Under the pieces are notes generated by a model. It was not told the DNA's origin, did no database searches, and worked only from the letters and a program-made list of their open reading frames with translations. A stretch of 32,157 nt of DNA from contig NZ_JAIEUL010000030.1 of the NCBI RefSeq assembly GCF_019599185.1, positions 1 to 32,157 on the forward strand, in the 5' to 3' direction. Positions 1-7,975 of this stretch are shown here, piece after piece. Origin of the DNA: Cryobacterium inferilacus. GTDB lineage: Bacteria > Actinomycetota > Actinomycetes > Actinomycetales > Microbacteriaceae. How positions within the stretch are numbered: position 1 is the stretch's first letter; each line of letters opens with the position of its first letter. The position numbers and the translations under genes are program-made.

Positions 1-1
1 C

Positions 2-103
2 GACAGCTACATCACTCACTTCAACACCGTCCGGCTGCACCAAACCCTCGGCTACGCCACACCCGCCGAAAGACTCGGCGAGCTCATCCTCGCCGCTGCA
101 TAA
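2..103 (+). pseudogene. C-terminal end of an integrase-core (rve) transposase, cut by window edge
   Basis: The open frame from the first bases to TAA at 101-103 encodes 33 residues containing FNTVRLHQTLGYATPAERL. This is the usual end of DDE transposases of the IS3/IS481 type (N-x-x-R-x-H-x-x-L-G-x-x-T-P). The rest of the gene lies outside the window, so it may be intact there. It reads toward hutH, and the IS end must lie between here and the hutH leader. The family (IS3 or IS481) cannot be decided from this tail. Confidence 0.75.
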
Positions 104-116
104 AATGAAACTCCAC

Positions 117-140
117 TCACTGTCCTGAACAAACGGGTCA
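117..140. repeat. Probable terminal inverted repeat of the left-edge IS
   Basis: Just after the transposase stop, the sequence ends in GAACAAACGGGTCA; read inward on the other strand it begins TGACCCGTTTGTTC, the TGA start usual for IS3-like ends. The matching left repeat is outside the window, so this placement is inferred from position and the terminal trinucleotide only. Confidence 0.35.
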
Positions 141-285
141 CTGCAGCCTGTTTTGGCCCGTTGCGGCAAAAATTGCAGGAGTTATGCTCCCCCTGCTTGC
201 GGGAGGGACGCCAGCGTCTCGTATGCGAGACACCAACCGGCCGGATGCGGGTGTGCCGGGCCCCGCAGAGGAGTCAGATGGAGAC

Positions 286-1878
286 ATGCACACCGTCGAC
301 ACCGTCCTGCCCGCCACCCGCGGCACCACCCACACCACCCCGGACGCCATCACCGTGGGCACCGACCCGGTCTCCGTGACGGATGTCGTCGCCGTCGCCC
401 GGCACGACGCCCCGGTGATGATCGGCGATGACGCCCGCGCCGCCGTGGCCGCCAGCCGCGCCACCATCGAGGTGCTCGCCACCGATACGGCGCCGCACTA
501 CGGTATCTCCACCGGGTTCGGCGCTCTGGCCACCACCTTCATCGATGCGGCCGACCGCACCCGGCTGCAGCAGAGCCTGGTGCGCTCACACGCGGCCGGC
601 TCCGGCCCCGAGGTGGAACGGGAGACGGTGCGCGCCCTCATGCTGCTGCGCCTGTCGACCCTGCTCACCGGACGCACCGGCATCCGCCTGACGACCGCCG
701 AGGCCTACGCCAGCCTGCTCAACGCCGGCATCACACCGATCGTGCGCGAGTACGGCTCACTCGGCTGCTCGGGCGACCTGGCCCCGCTGGCGCACTGCGC
801 CCTGGCGCTGATGGGCGAGGGCACCGTGCGCGACAACACCGGAACCGAGCTGCCCGCCGCCGAGGCCCTGGCCGCCGCCGGCATCGAACCGGTGCTTCTG
901 GCCGAGAAGGAGGGCCTGGCCCTCATCAACGGCACCGACGGCATGCTCGGCCAGCTCATCCTGGCCCTGCACGACCTGCAGAGCCTGCTCGCCACGGCCG
1001 ATGTGGCCGCGGCAATGAGCATCGAGGCCCTGCTCGGCACGGATGCCGTCTTCGCCGCCGACCTCGCCGGCCTCCGCCCGCAGCTGGGCCAGCAGGCCGC
1101 CGCCGAGAACCTGCGCCGCCTGCTCGCCGGCTCGTCCATCGTCGCCAGCCACCAGACCCCGGACTGCACCCGGGTGCAGGACGCCTACTCGCTGCGCTGC
1201 GCCCCGCAGGTGCACGGCGCCGCCCGCGACACCGTCGAGCACGCCGGCCGCATCGCCGAACGCGAGCTGGCCAGCACCATCGACAACCCCGTCGTCACGA
1301 TCGACGGCCGGGTCGAGTCCAACGGCAACTTCCACGGCGCCCCGGTGGCCTACGTGCTCGACTTCCTCGCCATCGCCGTCGCAGACGTCGCCAGCATGTC
1401 CGAGCGCCGCACCGACCGGATGCTCGACCCGGCCCGCAGCAACGGCCTGCCCGCCTTCCTCGCCCACGACATCGGTGTCGACTCCGGCCTGATGATCGCG
1501 CAGTACACCGCCGCGGGCATCGTCTCCGAGCTCAAGCGCCTCGCCGCGCCGGCCTCGGTGGACTCGATCCCGTCCTCGGCGATGCAGGAGGACCACGTGT
1601 CGATGGGCTGGCACGCCGCCCGCAAGCTGCGCACCGGCATCGACGGCCTGGCCAGGGTGCTCGGCATCGAGGTGATGACCGCGAGTCGCGCCCTCGACCT
1701 GCGCGCCCCACTCCTGCCCGGACCGGCCACCGGTGCCGTGCTGGCCGAGGTGCGAAGGGGTGTCGCCGGGCCCGGCCCCGACCGGTTCCTCTCCCCCGAG
1801 ATCGAGGCCGTTGCGGCATCCGTGCGGAGCGGCGCCGTGCTCGGCGCCGCCCAGAGCATCATCGGCCGTCTGCACTGA
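286..1878 (+). CDS. hutH: Histidine ammonia-lyase
   Basis: Converts L-histidine to urocanate and ammonia, the first step of histidine degradation; cytoplasmic homotetramer in this family. The predicted 530 aa is close to the usual ~510. The prosthetic 4-methylideneimidazol-5-one (MIO) loop is visible as YGSLGCSGDLAPLAH. The cyclising triad is Cys161-Ser162-Gly163 rather than the textbook Ala-Ser-Gly, a variant I recall from actinobacterial HutH. The active-site segment YGISTGFGALA and the C-terminal block SIPSSAMQEDHVSMGW are also present. I chose the ATG at 286 because AGAGGAG lies 12 nt upstream at 267-273; in-frame ATGs at 184 and 223 would add a non-conserved leader. No hutU, hutI or hutG is adjacent: the neighbours are an IS end and a convergent murE-like gene, so hutH is an orphan here. 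Confidence 0.93.
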   Translation: MHTVDTVLPATRGTTHTTPDAITVGTDPVSVTDVVAVARHDAPVMIGDDARAAVAASRATIEVLATDTAPHYGISTGFGALATTFIDAADRTRLQQSLVRSHAAGSGPEVERETVRALMLLRLSTLLTGRTGIRLTTAEAYASLLNAGITPIVREYGSLGCSGDLAPLAHCALALMGEGTVRDNTGTELPAAEALAAAGIEPVLLAEKEGLALINGTDGMLGQLILALHDLQSLLATADVAAAMSIEALLGTDAVFAADLAGLRPQLGQQAAAENLRRLLAGSSIVASHQTPDCTRVQDAYSLRCAPQVHGAARDTVEHAGRIAERELASTIDNPVVTIDGRVESNGNFHGAPVAYVLDFLAIAVADVASMSERRTDRMLDPARSNGLPAFLAHDIGVDSGLMIAQYTAAGIVSELKRLAAPASVDSIPSSAMQEDHVSMGWHAARKLRTGIDGLARVLGIEVMTASRALDLRAPLLPGPATGAVLAEVRRGVAGPGPDRFLSPEIEAVAASVRSGAVLGAAQSIIGRLH

Positions 1879-1910
1879 CCCGAACCCGGGGCCGCCCCAG
1901 GGCCACGCTG

Positions 1911-1932
1911 ACTGTTCCGCATCGGAAACAGT
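1911..1932. repeat. Short form of the intergenic palindrome family
   Basis: ACTGTTCCG-CAT-CGGAAACAGT is an imperfect inverted repeat between the convergent hutH and murE-like genes. Its arms match the outer arms (ACTGTT...AACAGT) of the longer palindromes at 6732, 7872, 8623 and 16960, but it lacks their inner stem. It could also act as a weak bidirectional terminator; no T-run follows. Confidence 0.6.
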
Positions 1933-1962
1933 TGCGGCTATCCGTTGGCGTGTAGGCCTGGC

Positions 1963-3513
1963 CTAGGCGTCGACAGGCCAGCCGTGCCTGGCGAGGGCCT
2001 CGCGGGCCAGCGCGCGGGCCGAGTACGGCGTGCGCACGCCGCGGATGTCGCGGTAGTCCTGGTGCCCGGGGCCGGCCCAGAGGATGGCGTCATCCTCGCG
2101 AGCGAGGTCCACGGCGTAGTCGATGGCGGCCTCCGGCGGGGAAACCTCCACGATCTGCTTGGTCGGGAAGGATTCCCTGGCGGCGTCGACGAGCATCCGG
2201 CGGATGCTGGCCGGGTCTTCGAAGCGCGGGTGGTGGTCGGTGATGACCACGATGTCGGAGCCGGCGGCGGCGACGCGCGCCATTTCGGGGCGCTTGATCG
2301 GGTCGCGGTCACCGTCGGCGCCGAAGAGCATGATGACCCGGCCGGTGGTGACGGCGTTGACGGCGCGCAGGGTCTTCTCGAAGGCATCCGAGCTGTGGCC
2401 GAAGTCCACGTACACGCGCGGGCCGGTCGGACCGGACACGCTCTCGGTGCGGCCGGGAATGTAGACCTCGATGCCGTCCTGCAGGGCCTCCTGCACGCGG
2501 GCGACCGGGTAGCCGGCGTTGATGATCATCGCGACGGCGAGGCCGGCGTCGGCCACCAGGTGGTCACCGAGCAGCGCGACGGTGGTTTCGACAACCTCGC
2601 CGGCGCGGTTGGTCACCCGGAACCGGGTGGACTCTGGCAGTGCGTCGAGAATCTCCAGCAGCCAGTCCGGGTCGGTGTCGGGGTCGGCCGAGATGGACGA
2701 CACCGGGATGCTCGGTTCCGCCACCAGGCGGGCGCCCCAGGATGTCTCCAGGCTCACGACCGCGGCGCGGGCGCGGTCCGGGCGGAACAGGAGCTCCTTG
2801 GCGTCGAAGTAGTTCTCCATCGTGCCGTAGTCGTCGAGGTGGTCGATCGACAGATTGGTGAAGCCGACGCTGTCGAAGACGATGCCGTCCACCCGGCCGT
2901 GGGTGAGGCCCTGGGCGCTCACCTCGAGCACCACCGCTTCCACCTTCTGCTCCTTCATCCGGGCGAGCAGCGCGTGCACGTCGGTGGCCTCCGGCGTGGT
3001 CAGCCGGGACACGAAGACCTCGCCGGCGATGTGGCGCTCGGCCGTGGTGGAGAGCCCGGTGACCAGGCCCATCTGCCGCAGCACGGCCTCGAGCACGTAC
3101 GCGGTGGTGGTCTTACCGTTGGTGCCGGTGATGCCGAAGATGATCGGAGCGTTGTCGGCGGTGCCGTAGATGAAGGCGCTGAGGTCGCCCAGGCGTTCGC
3201 GCAGGCGATCGCTGATGATGCAGGGCACGCCGGCGGCACGCGCGGCTTCTTCGCCGGCGGCGTCGGTGAGCACGGCTACCGCGCCGGCCTGCACGGCCTG
3301 CTCGGCGAACTTCGCGCCGTGTCCGTTCTTGCCCGGCAGGGCCACGAAGAGGTCGCCAGGCTGCACCGACTGGGTGGAGAGGGCGATACCGGTGACGATG
3401 GTGGCAGCATCCGACGAAGCCGGAGAGGTCTGGGCGCAGGATGCGACATCCGCGAGCGTCACACGGGGCGGGTTACTCGGCCGTACGACGGGCGGGATAC
3501 TTTCGTTGGACAT
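1963..3513 (-). CDS. Divergent MurE-like UDP-MurNAc-tripeptide ligase
   Basis: A Mur ligase of 516 aa. MurE adds the third residue of the peptidoglycan stem peptide using ATP. Visible features in order: N-terminal UDP-binding domain with PGDLFVALPG (~52-61), P-loop GTNGKTTT (130-137), TTPE (172-175), EVSAQGL (197-203), the carbamylated-lysine region FDAKELLF (Lys239), PGRTE (353-357), GADGDRDPIKRPEM (398-411) and DHHPRFEDP (426-434). Several normally strict positions differ: EVSSHAL is EVSAQGL, SRDHLDYHG is SIDHLDDYG, DYAHTPD is DFGHSSD, and the DNPR specificity motif is DHHPR. It stands alone with no mur/fts neighbours, so it is probably a paralogue rather than the division-cluster murE. The ATG at 3513 has GGAAGG 7 nt upstream; an upstream start at 3552 lacks this. 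A weak -10 (TAGTAT, 3559-3554) lies in the leader. Confidence 0.85.
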   Translation of the reverse strand: MSNESIPPVVRPSNPPRVTLADVASCAQTSPASSDAATIVTGIALSTQSVQPGDLFVALPGKNGHGAKFAEQAVQAGAVAVLTDAAGEEAARAAGVPCIISDRLRERLGDLSAFIYGTADNAPIIFGITGTNGKTTTAYVLEAVLRQMGLVTGLSTTAERHIAGEVFVSRLTTPEATDVHALLARMKEQKVEAVVLEVSAQGLTHGRVDGIVFDSVGFTNLSIDHLDDYGTMENYFDAKELLFRPDRARAAVVSLETSWGARLVAEPSIPVSSISADPDTDPDWLLEILDALPESTRFRVTNRAGEVVETTVALLGDHLVADAGLAVAMIINAGYPVARVQEALQDGIEVYIPGRTESVSGPTGPRVYVDFGHSSDAFEKTLRAVNAVTTGRVIMLFGADGDRDPIKRPEMARVAAAGSDIVVITDHHPRFEDPASIRRMLVDAARESFPTKQIVEVSPPEAAIDYAVDLAREDDAILWAGPGHQDYRDIRGVRTPYSARALAREALARHGWPVDA

Positions 3514-3682
3514 ACTGCGGCCTTCCACTATCAACCCCCCATATGAGGGCACGATACTACCGTATGCGTACTCCGCGGTCGCTACGCGCCGCTCAGCCCG
3601 TATGCGGGATACTCATGCCAACCTCGTAGCAACCCCGTAGGAACAAGAAACATTCTGCGCCCCGAAGACCCCCGTGCGCGGG

Positions 3683-4594
3683 TCAGCTGAGGATGTCCTT
3701 GGTCAGGAACCTGCCGTAGGCGAGTGCCCCGAACACCAGCAGATAGCCGCCCTGCAGCAGAGCGTTGGCCCCGAACGAGCTGAAGTCCACCGGTTGGCGC
3801 AGCAGGTCGGCGAAGTCGAGCCAATAGTGACTGAACAGCCACGGATGCAGCCACTCCAGCTGCGGCAACGAGTCCAGCACCTGCGCCACCACCGAGAGCA
3901 CGATGGTGGCGGCCATCGCGCCGACCGGCACCACGGTGAGGGTGGAGAAGAACAGCCCGATCGCCGACAGGCCGAGCAGCGAAACCGTCACGTAGCCGGC
4001 GATGAGCAGGGCGCGCAGGAATGATTCAGCCAGGCTGATCGTGTCGCCGGAGAGCAGGGTGAGCGGTCCGATCGGGAACAGGGCGAGGCCCGCGAGCACA
4101 CCGGCGGTGACGACGGTGACCGTGGCGGCCAGGCAGAACACCGCCGCACCGATGAACTTCACCACCAGCAACCACACCCGGCCCGCCGGTGCCACGAGCA
4201 GGTAGCGCAGTGTGCCGAGCGCGGCCTCGCCGGCGATGGTGTCGCCGGCCACGACCCCCACCGTGAGCGGCAGAAAGAGCGGAATCGACACGATCAGCCC
4301 GGTCACGGCCACGAACAGGCCGTTCTGGGTGACCTGGTCGAGGAAGGGCGGACCCCGGCCGGGAGTGGGGTCCTGCGAGGACAGCCGCACCGCCACGGCG
4401 ATGAGCACGGGAACCGCGGCCAGCGCGAGCAGCAGCGCCCAGGTGCGACGGCGGCGAAACAGCACGGTCAGCTCGGAGACGAGCAGCGCCCACGCGCCGC
4501 CCGCCCGCACCATCACTCTGGGCTCGGGGCCCTGGTCGGGGGCGATGACGGCCCCGGTCACGCCGGGCGAGGCGGCCGTGGTGTTATCGGACAA
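3683..4594 (-). CDS. ABC-2 type transporter permease
   Basis: An integral membrane subunit of 303 aa with about six hydrophobic segments: near residues 50-70, 93-120, 145-175, 190-215, 220-240 and 275-295. The first follows an arginine-rich cytoplasmic stretch (FRRRRTWALLLALAAVPVL). It carries the ABC-2 pattern VGVVAGDTIAGEAALGTLRYLL (written here only as a family signature). The TTG start at 4594 is chosen because GAGGGG precedes it and it overlaps the stop of the upstream ATPase gene by 11 nt, so the two are translationally coupled. The substrate is unknown; with the ATPase and the LolA-like protein it most likely exports a lipid, peptide or drug. Confidence 0.85.
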   Translation of the reverse strand: MSDNTTAASPGVTGAVIAPDQGPEPRVMVRAGGAWALLVSELTVLFRRRRTWALLLALAAVPVLIAVAVRLSSQDPTPGRGPPFLDQVTQNGLFVAVTGLIVSIPLFLPLTVGVVAGDTIAGEAALGTLRYLLVAPAGRVWLLVVKFIGAAVFCLAATVTVVTAGVLAGLALFPIGPLTLLSGDTISLAESFLRALLIAGYVTVSLLGLSAIGLFFSTLTVVPVGAMAATIVLSVVAQVLDSLPQLEWLHPWLFSHYWLDFADLLRQPVDFSSFGANALLQGGYLLVFGALAYGRFLTKDILS

Positions 4595-5573
4595 CGTCGA
4601 ACCCCTCTCCGGTCAGCGCCACGAAACGGTCTTCGAGACTGGTGTTCTGCACCTCGAAGCCGCGTACCCGCACGCCGCCGCCCACGAGCGCGGCCACGAG
4701 GGCCTCCGGCGCCACCGCGGAGGCTGGGGCGCTCACCCAGGCGTCGGCCACGGTTGCGCCGGCGCGGTCGCCCAGGTCATCCGGCGTCGGTTCCACGGCG
4801 GCGGTGAGTCCGGCGGCGGCCAGCACGCGCATCGTGGCCGCGGCATCCGGGGTGCGCACCCGCACCCGCGACTCACCGGCGCGGAGTTCGTCGAGGGTGC
4901 CCTGCGCCACCAGCCGACCCGCGCTCATGATGGCCGCGTGGGTGCACATGTGCTCCACCTCGGCCAGCAGGTGGCTGGAGACGAAGACCGTGGTGCCCTC
5001 CCCGGCGAGTGAGCGCACCAGGGCGCGCACCTCCCGGGTGCCCTGCGGATCGAGGCCGTTCGTGGGTTCGTCGAGCACGAGCAGCCGCCGCGGCATCAGC
5101 AGGGCATTGGCGATACCCAGACGCTGCTTCATGCCCAGCGAGTACGCCGAGACCTTCTTGCCGGCGGCGTTGGAGAGACCGACCCGCTCGAGCGCCCGGT
5201 CCACCCGTGCGCTGCGGCTGCGCCCTGGGGCGGCCCGGTCGGCGCTGTCGAGGCGCCGCAGGTTGGCGGCACCGGAGAGGAAGGGGTAGAACGCCGGGCC
5301 CTCCACCAGCGCGCCCACCCGCGGCAGCACCCGGCTGAGCCGGCCGGGCATCGACTCGCCCAGCAGCGTCACCGCGCCGCTCGTTGCTGCGGCGAGGCCG
5401 AGCATCACCCGGATGCTCGTGGTCTTACCCGAACCGTTCGGCCCGAGAAAGCCGAAGACCGAGCCCATCGGCACGGCGAGGTCGATGGCGTCGACCGCGA
5501 CCTGGTGGCCGAATCGCTTGGTGAGTGCCCGGGTCTCGATGGCCAGGTCGCCGGCCCGGGCGCCTGCGCTCAC
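4584..5573 (-). CDS. ABC transporter ATP-binding protein
   Basis: A cytoplasmic ATPase of 329 aa that powers the permease encoded just downstream. It has Walker A GPNGSGKTT, the Q-loop region, signature YSLGMKQRL, Walker B LLVLDEPTNGLD and switch His in VSSHLL. An extra C-terminal domain of ~100 residues, common in DrrA/CcmA-type exporters, includes NTSLEDRFVALTGEG. The GTG at 5573 is the start: it overlaps the TGA of the LolA-like gene by 4 nt (GTGA), and the first conserved residues (ETRALTKRFG) begin 13 codons later. The substrate cannot be told from sequence. Confidence 0.9.
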   Translation of the reverse strand: MSAGARAGDLAIETRALTKRFGHQVAVDAIDLAVPMGSVFGFLGPNGSGKTTSIRVMLGLAAATSGAVTLLGESMPGRLSRVLPRVGALVEGPAFYPFLSGAANLRRLDSADRAAPGRSRSARVDRALERVGLSNAAGKKVSAYSLGMKQRLGIANALLMPRRLLVLDEPTNGLDPQGTREVRALVRSLAGEGTTVFVSSHLLAEVEHMCTHAAIMSAGRLVAQGTLDELRAGESRVRVRTPDAAATMRVLAAAGLTAAVEPTPDDLGDRAGATVADAWVSAPASAVAPEALVAALVGGGVRVRGFEVQNTSLEDRFVALTGEGFDVVR

Positions 5574-6634
5574 TCGGCCGCGACGGCCTGCAGCCGCTCC
5601 ACGGGTACCGAACCGGCGAGCACGCGGCCGTCGTCGGTGACCAGCACCGACATCAGCGCGGTGCTCACGGCCCGGCCGCCGTCCACGGCCTCGGTGAGCT
5701 GACTGTAGAGGGGGGAGGCGGTGAGCTCGGCCAGGCCGGCACCACTCGCATCGGCGGGCATCAGCACGACGGCGTCCCAGCCGGTGCCGACGACGGTGAC
5801 ACCGCTCGACTCCACGTCTGGCCGAGTCTTGTCGGCATGGCCGGTCGTGTCCGGCAGGGTCTCCTCGGTCACCGTGGCGCTGGCCGGCGGGGTGAAAGCG
5901 AAGAGATCGGCGGATGGCGCGTCCAGGCTGAGCGAGGTGAAGGCCACGCTGATCGCGGGCTCGGCGGCATCCTGCGCGGTGACCTGCACGCCCAGGGGCA
6001 GGCCGCTCTCGGCGTCGACCGCAATGGTCACGGAGTCCACCAGGGTGTCGGTCGTGTTCGGGGTGAGCACCAGCTCGTAGGCGCCGCGGCCGGCGACCTC
6101 GGTGTTCTCGCCCAGGCTGACGATGGTGGTGGGGGTCACCTCGGCCAGGAAGGTGTCGGCGAGTTCGCCGGGTGTGTATGCCTTCTCCGGGCTGGTCGGT
6201 GCGCCGGCGGCGTCGGGCAGGGTGAGGTGCGTGGCGGTGTTGTCGGCGGAGTCGTACAGCCAGAGGTCGGAGCCGTTCTGGATCAGGTTGCGCTCCGACA
6301 TGGTGTCCTGCACCTGCACCCGGCTCTGGTCGGCGCCGTTCCGGTACACCCGTACGGTGTGGTCGCCGGTGAGCAGCTCGAGGGCGTCGGCGAACTCGCC
6401 GGCCTGGGCATCCCCGGTGCTCGGAATCTCGGGCAGCCCGAGATCGGAGGACTGCTCGAGGGTGCCGGAGAAGGTGTCGACGTCGCTTCCGGCGACCAGC
6501 TCCAGCACCTCGCGCGGGGTCTTCTCTGGCAGATCGGTGGCGGCGCCGGCCTGCAGTGGAACGGCCAGGACGCCCACGGCGATGACGGCGGGAACCGCGA
6601 CGGCGGGCATCCATTTCACCCAGGTACGTGACAT
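5570..6634 (-). CDS. Secreted LolA/RseB-like lipoprotein-carrier-fold protein
   Basis: A protein of 354 aa with an N-terminal signal segment (WMPAVAVPAVIAVGVLAVPL then QAGA). It then follows a LolA/RseB-like pattern: a TFSGTLEQSSDLGLPEIP start, a strand with DHTVRVYRNGADQSRVQ, the LWLYDSADNTATHL strand and a late VTVVGTGWDAVVLMPA segment. In actinobacteria such proteins are extracytoplasmic and may bind lipids or sense envelope state. It is the first gene of a coupled trio with the ATPase (4-nt overlap) and permease, suggesting it receives or hands over the exporter's substrate. The ATG at 6634 has GAGAGG about 10 nt upstream. No lipobox is seen. The family assignment is moderate and the role inferred. 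Confidence 0.75.
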   Translation of the reverse strand: MSRTWVKWMPAVAVPAVIAVGVLAVPLQAGAATDLPEKTPREVLELVAGSDVDTFSGTLEQSSDLGLPEIPSTGDAQAGEFADALELLTGDHTVRVYRNGADQSRVQVQDTMSERNLIQNGSDLWLYDSADNTATHLTLPDAAGAPTSPEKAYTPGELADTFLAEVTPTTIVSLGENTEVAGRGAYELVLTPNTTDTLVDSVTIAVDAESGLPLGVQVTAQDAAEPAISVAFTSLSLDAPSADLFAFTPPASATVTEETLPDTTGHADKTRPDVESSGVTVVGTGWDAVVLMPADASGAGLAELTASPLYSQLTEAVDGGRAVSTALMSVLVTDDGRVLAGSVPVERLQAVAAE

Positions 6635-6731
6635 GACCGGCAACCTCTCAGTGTCGCAATAGGTAGCCCAGACACTACGCCCCGATGCTGAAAGTTCCAC
6701 CCGACTTTTCGGCGACGCCCGGTCCCGTCCG

Positions 6732-6799
6732 CAACTGTTCCCCGTGCGGACAAATGGTCCCGGTGTGCCGGGCGCAATTGTCCGCAGCGGGCACAGTTA
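6732..6799. repeat. Full-length intergenic palindrome, copy 1
   Basis: An imperfect long hairpin with outer arms AACTGTTCCCCGTGCGGACA and TGTCCGCAGCGGGCACAGTT and inner CCCGG-TGTG-CCGGG. It lies downstream of the HAD gene stop and upstream of the LolA-like gene. It has no T-run and no reading frame of its own. Confidence 0.8.
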
Positions 6800-6845
6800 G
6801 GCGCTCACGCGCCGCGGGGCCGGGGGCGGGGGCGGCAGGGGCAGG

Positions 6846-7703
6846 TCAGATCAGGCCGTGCTTGCGGAACGCGTTCCAGATCCCGTCGTCGAGCACGCTC
6901 GTGGTGACCTCGTCGGCGTGCGCCTTCACCGCATCCGTCGCGTTGCCCATCGCGATGCCGACACCGCAGACCTGCAGCATCTCGATGTCATTGGTGCTGT
7001 CGCCGATACCGATGGCGGATGCGGCGTCGAGGCCGAGCTTGTCGAGCAGCTGCAGCAGCGTCGAGCCCTTGTTCACCCCGCTCAGGGTGACCTCGCCGCT
7101 GCCGTTGCCCATGTGCGGGATGGTGCCGGTGATGACATGGAATTCGCCACTGAGCGCCGCGGTCACCCGGTCGAACGCGCTGAGGTCACCGGCCAGGAAG
7201 ACCGACTTGGCGATGCCGGTGTAGCTGAGCGGGCGCACGTCGGCGAAGGCCTTCAACGCAGGGTGCTCGTCGCCGTCGGTGACGGAGGCGAGGTCGGTGC
7301 GGGCCTCACCCTTGCGTTCGCTGTCGTCATCGAGGTACTGCGCGAAGCGGTGACGCACGCCGGGGCTGGGGTAGAGCTCATCGAACGCCTGCAGGTAGAA
7401 GTCGTAGCCCGACTCCTGGTAGAAACCGACCATCCTGGCCACGGCAGCCGCTGGCATGGTGCGGGCGATCACCAGTTCGTCGCCGATCTCGGCGAACCCG
7501 CCGCCGGCGCTGATGGCACCGTCGAAGCCGATCTCGCGAATGGTGGGGTAGATCTCCACGCTCGCGCGTCCCGTGCTCAGGTAGACCAGGTGCCCGTTGG
7601 CCCTGGCGGTCTGCACGGCCTCGATGGTGGAGGGGGCGATCACCTCCCCCGAGTCGATGAGGGTGCCGTCCACGTCGAGGAAGGCGATGCGCGGGGAAAT
7701 CAT
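6846..7703 (-). CDS. Cof-type HAD-IIB phosphatase
   Basis: A predicted 285-aa cytoplasmic Mg-dependent phosphohydrolase, probably acting on sugar or cofactor phosphates. Motif I is FLDVDGTLID (nucleophile Asp10, general acid Asp12), motif II lies in VYLSTGRAS, a lysine in the VNKGSTLLQLL region supplies motif III, and motif IV is GIGDSTNDIEML. A large C2-type cap sits between motifs II and III. The C-terminal AMGNATDAVKAHADEVTTS is typical of the Cof family. I start at ATG 7703, which has GGAG 6 nt upstream, rather than a TTG 12 nt further out. A strong inverted repeat (7720-7757) lies just upstream in its leader. Substrate unknown. Confidence 0.88.
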   Translation of the reverse strand: MISPRIAFLDVDGTLIDSGEVIAPSTIEAVQTARANGHLVYLSTGRASVEIYPTIREIGFDGAISAGGGFAEIGDELVIARTMPAAAVARMVGFYQESGYDFYLQAFDELYPSPGVRHRFAQYLDDDSERKGEARTDLASVTDGDEHPALKAFADVRPLSYTGIAKSVFLAGDLSAFDRVTAALSGEFHVITGTIPHMGNGSGEVTLSGVNKGSTLLQLLDKLGLDAASAIGIGDSTNDIEMLQVCGVGIAMGNATDAVKAHADEVTTSVLDDGIWNAFRKHGLI

Positions 7704-7719
7704 CTGGAGCTCCAAACGA

Positions 7720-7757
7720 GGTGGTCTCCGGGACTGGACAACGTCCCGGAGACCACC
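7720..7757 (-). terminator. Perfect 15-bp hairpin, likely terminator of a lost gene
   Basis: GGTGGTCTCCGGGAC (7720-7734) and GTCCCGGAGACCACC (7743-7757) are perfect inverted repeats with an 8-nt loop. On the minus strand the hairpin follows the stop of the GH1-like relic (7785) and is followed by TCGTTT. It now sits 16 nt before the HAD start codon, so it may also work as a leader hairpin or attenuator for that gene. Confidence 0.7.
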
Positions 7758-7784
7758 AACAGGGTTAGTACGTATATATCGACG

Positions 7785-7868
7785 CTAGCGGGTGAGGCTG
7801 GCGCCGTTCGACTGGATGACGTCGGCGTACCAGTGGAACGACTTCCTCGCGACAGCGTGGCGCCGGTG
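7785..7868 (-). pseudogene. C-terminal relic resembling a GH1 beta-glucosidase
   Basis: Read on the minus strand to TAG at 7785-7787, the frame gives ...ARKSFHWYADVIQSNGASLTR. Family 1 glycosidases commonly end with (R/K)-x-S-F/Y-x-W-Y-x-D-x-I-x-x-N-G, and a strong hairpin follows at the distance expected for that gene's terminator. Upstream the frame runs directly into the intergenic palindrome at 7872 and then the DinB-like gene, so the remaining ~450 codons are absent. The call rests on about 20 residues and has no start codon or RBS. Confidence 0.55.
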
Positions 7869-7871
7869 GGT

Positions 7872-7937
7872 AACTGTTGCCGAACCGGACAATTGCGTCC
7901 GGTGCGCCGGGCGCAATTGTCCGCTGTGGCAACAGTT
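7872..7937. repeat. Full-length intergenic palindrome, copy 2 (best-paired)
   Basis: The outer arms AACTGTTGCC (7872-7881) and GGCAACAGTT (7928-7937) are perfect. An inner 17-bp stem (7886-7902 with 7907-7923) has a single T-G wobble and a TGCG loop. It adjoins the GH1-like relic on one side and a GGGTC-rich tract on the other. Confidence 0.85.
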
Positions 7938-7957
7938 GCGGCGGGCCGGGTCGAGCC

Positions 7958-7975
7958 GGGTCGGGTCGGGTCGGG
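7958..7975 (+). repeat. GGGTC tandem tract with G-quadruplex pattern
   Basis: Four GGG runs separated by 2-nt TC spacers (7958-7975) fit the G3N1-7 quadruplex rule on the plus strand; degenerate GGGTC units continue to about 7995. It lies just 3' of the DinB-like gene stop (8001), so the transcript of that gene would be C-rich here. Confidence 0.6.

Noticed and set aside
1945..3546. 533-codon plus-strand frame opposite the murE-like gene
   Set aside because: Gly/His/Val-rich shadow translation; the minus strand has all Mur ligase motifs.
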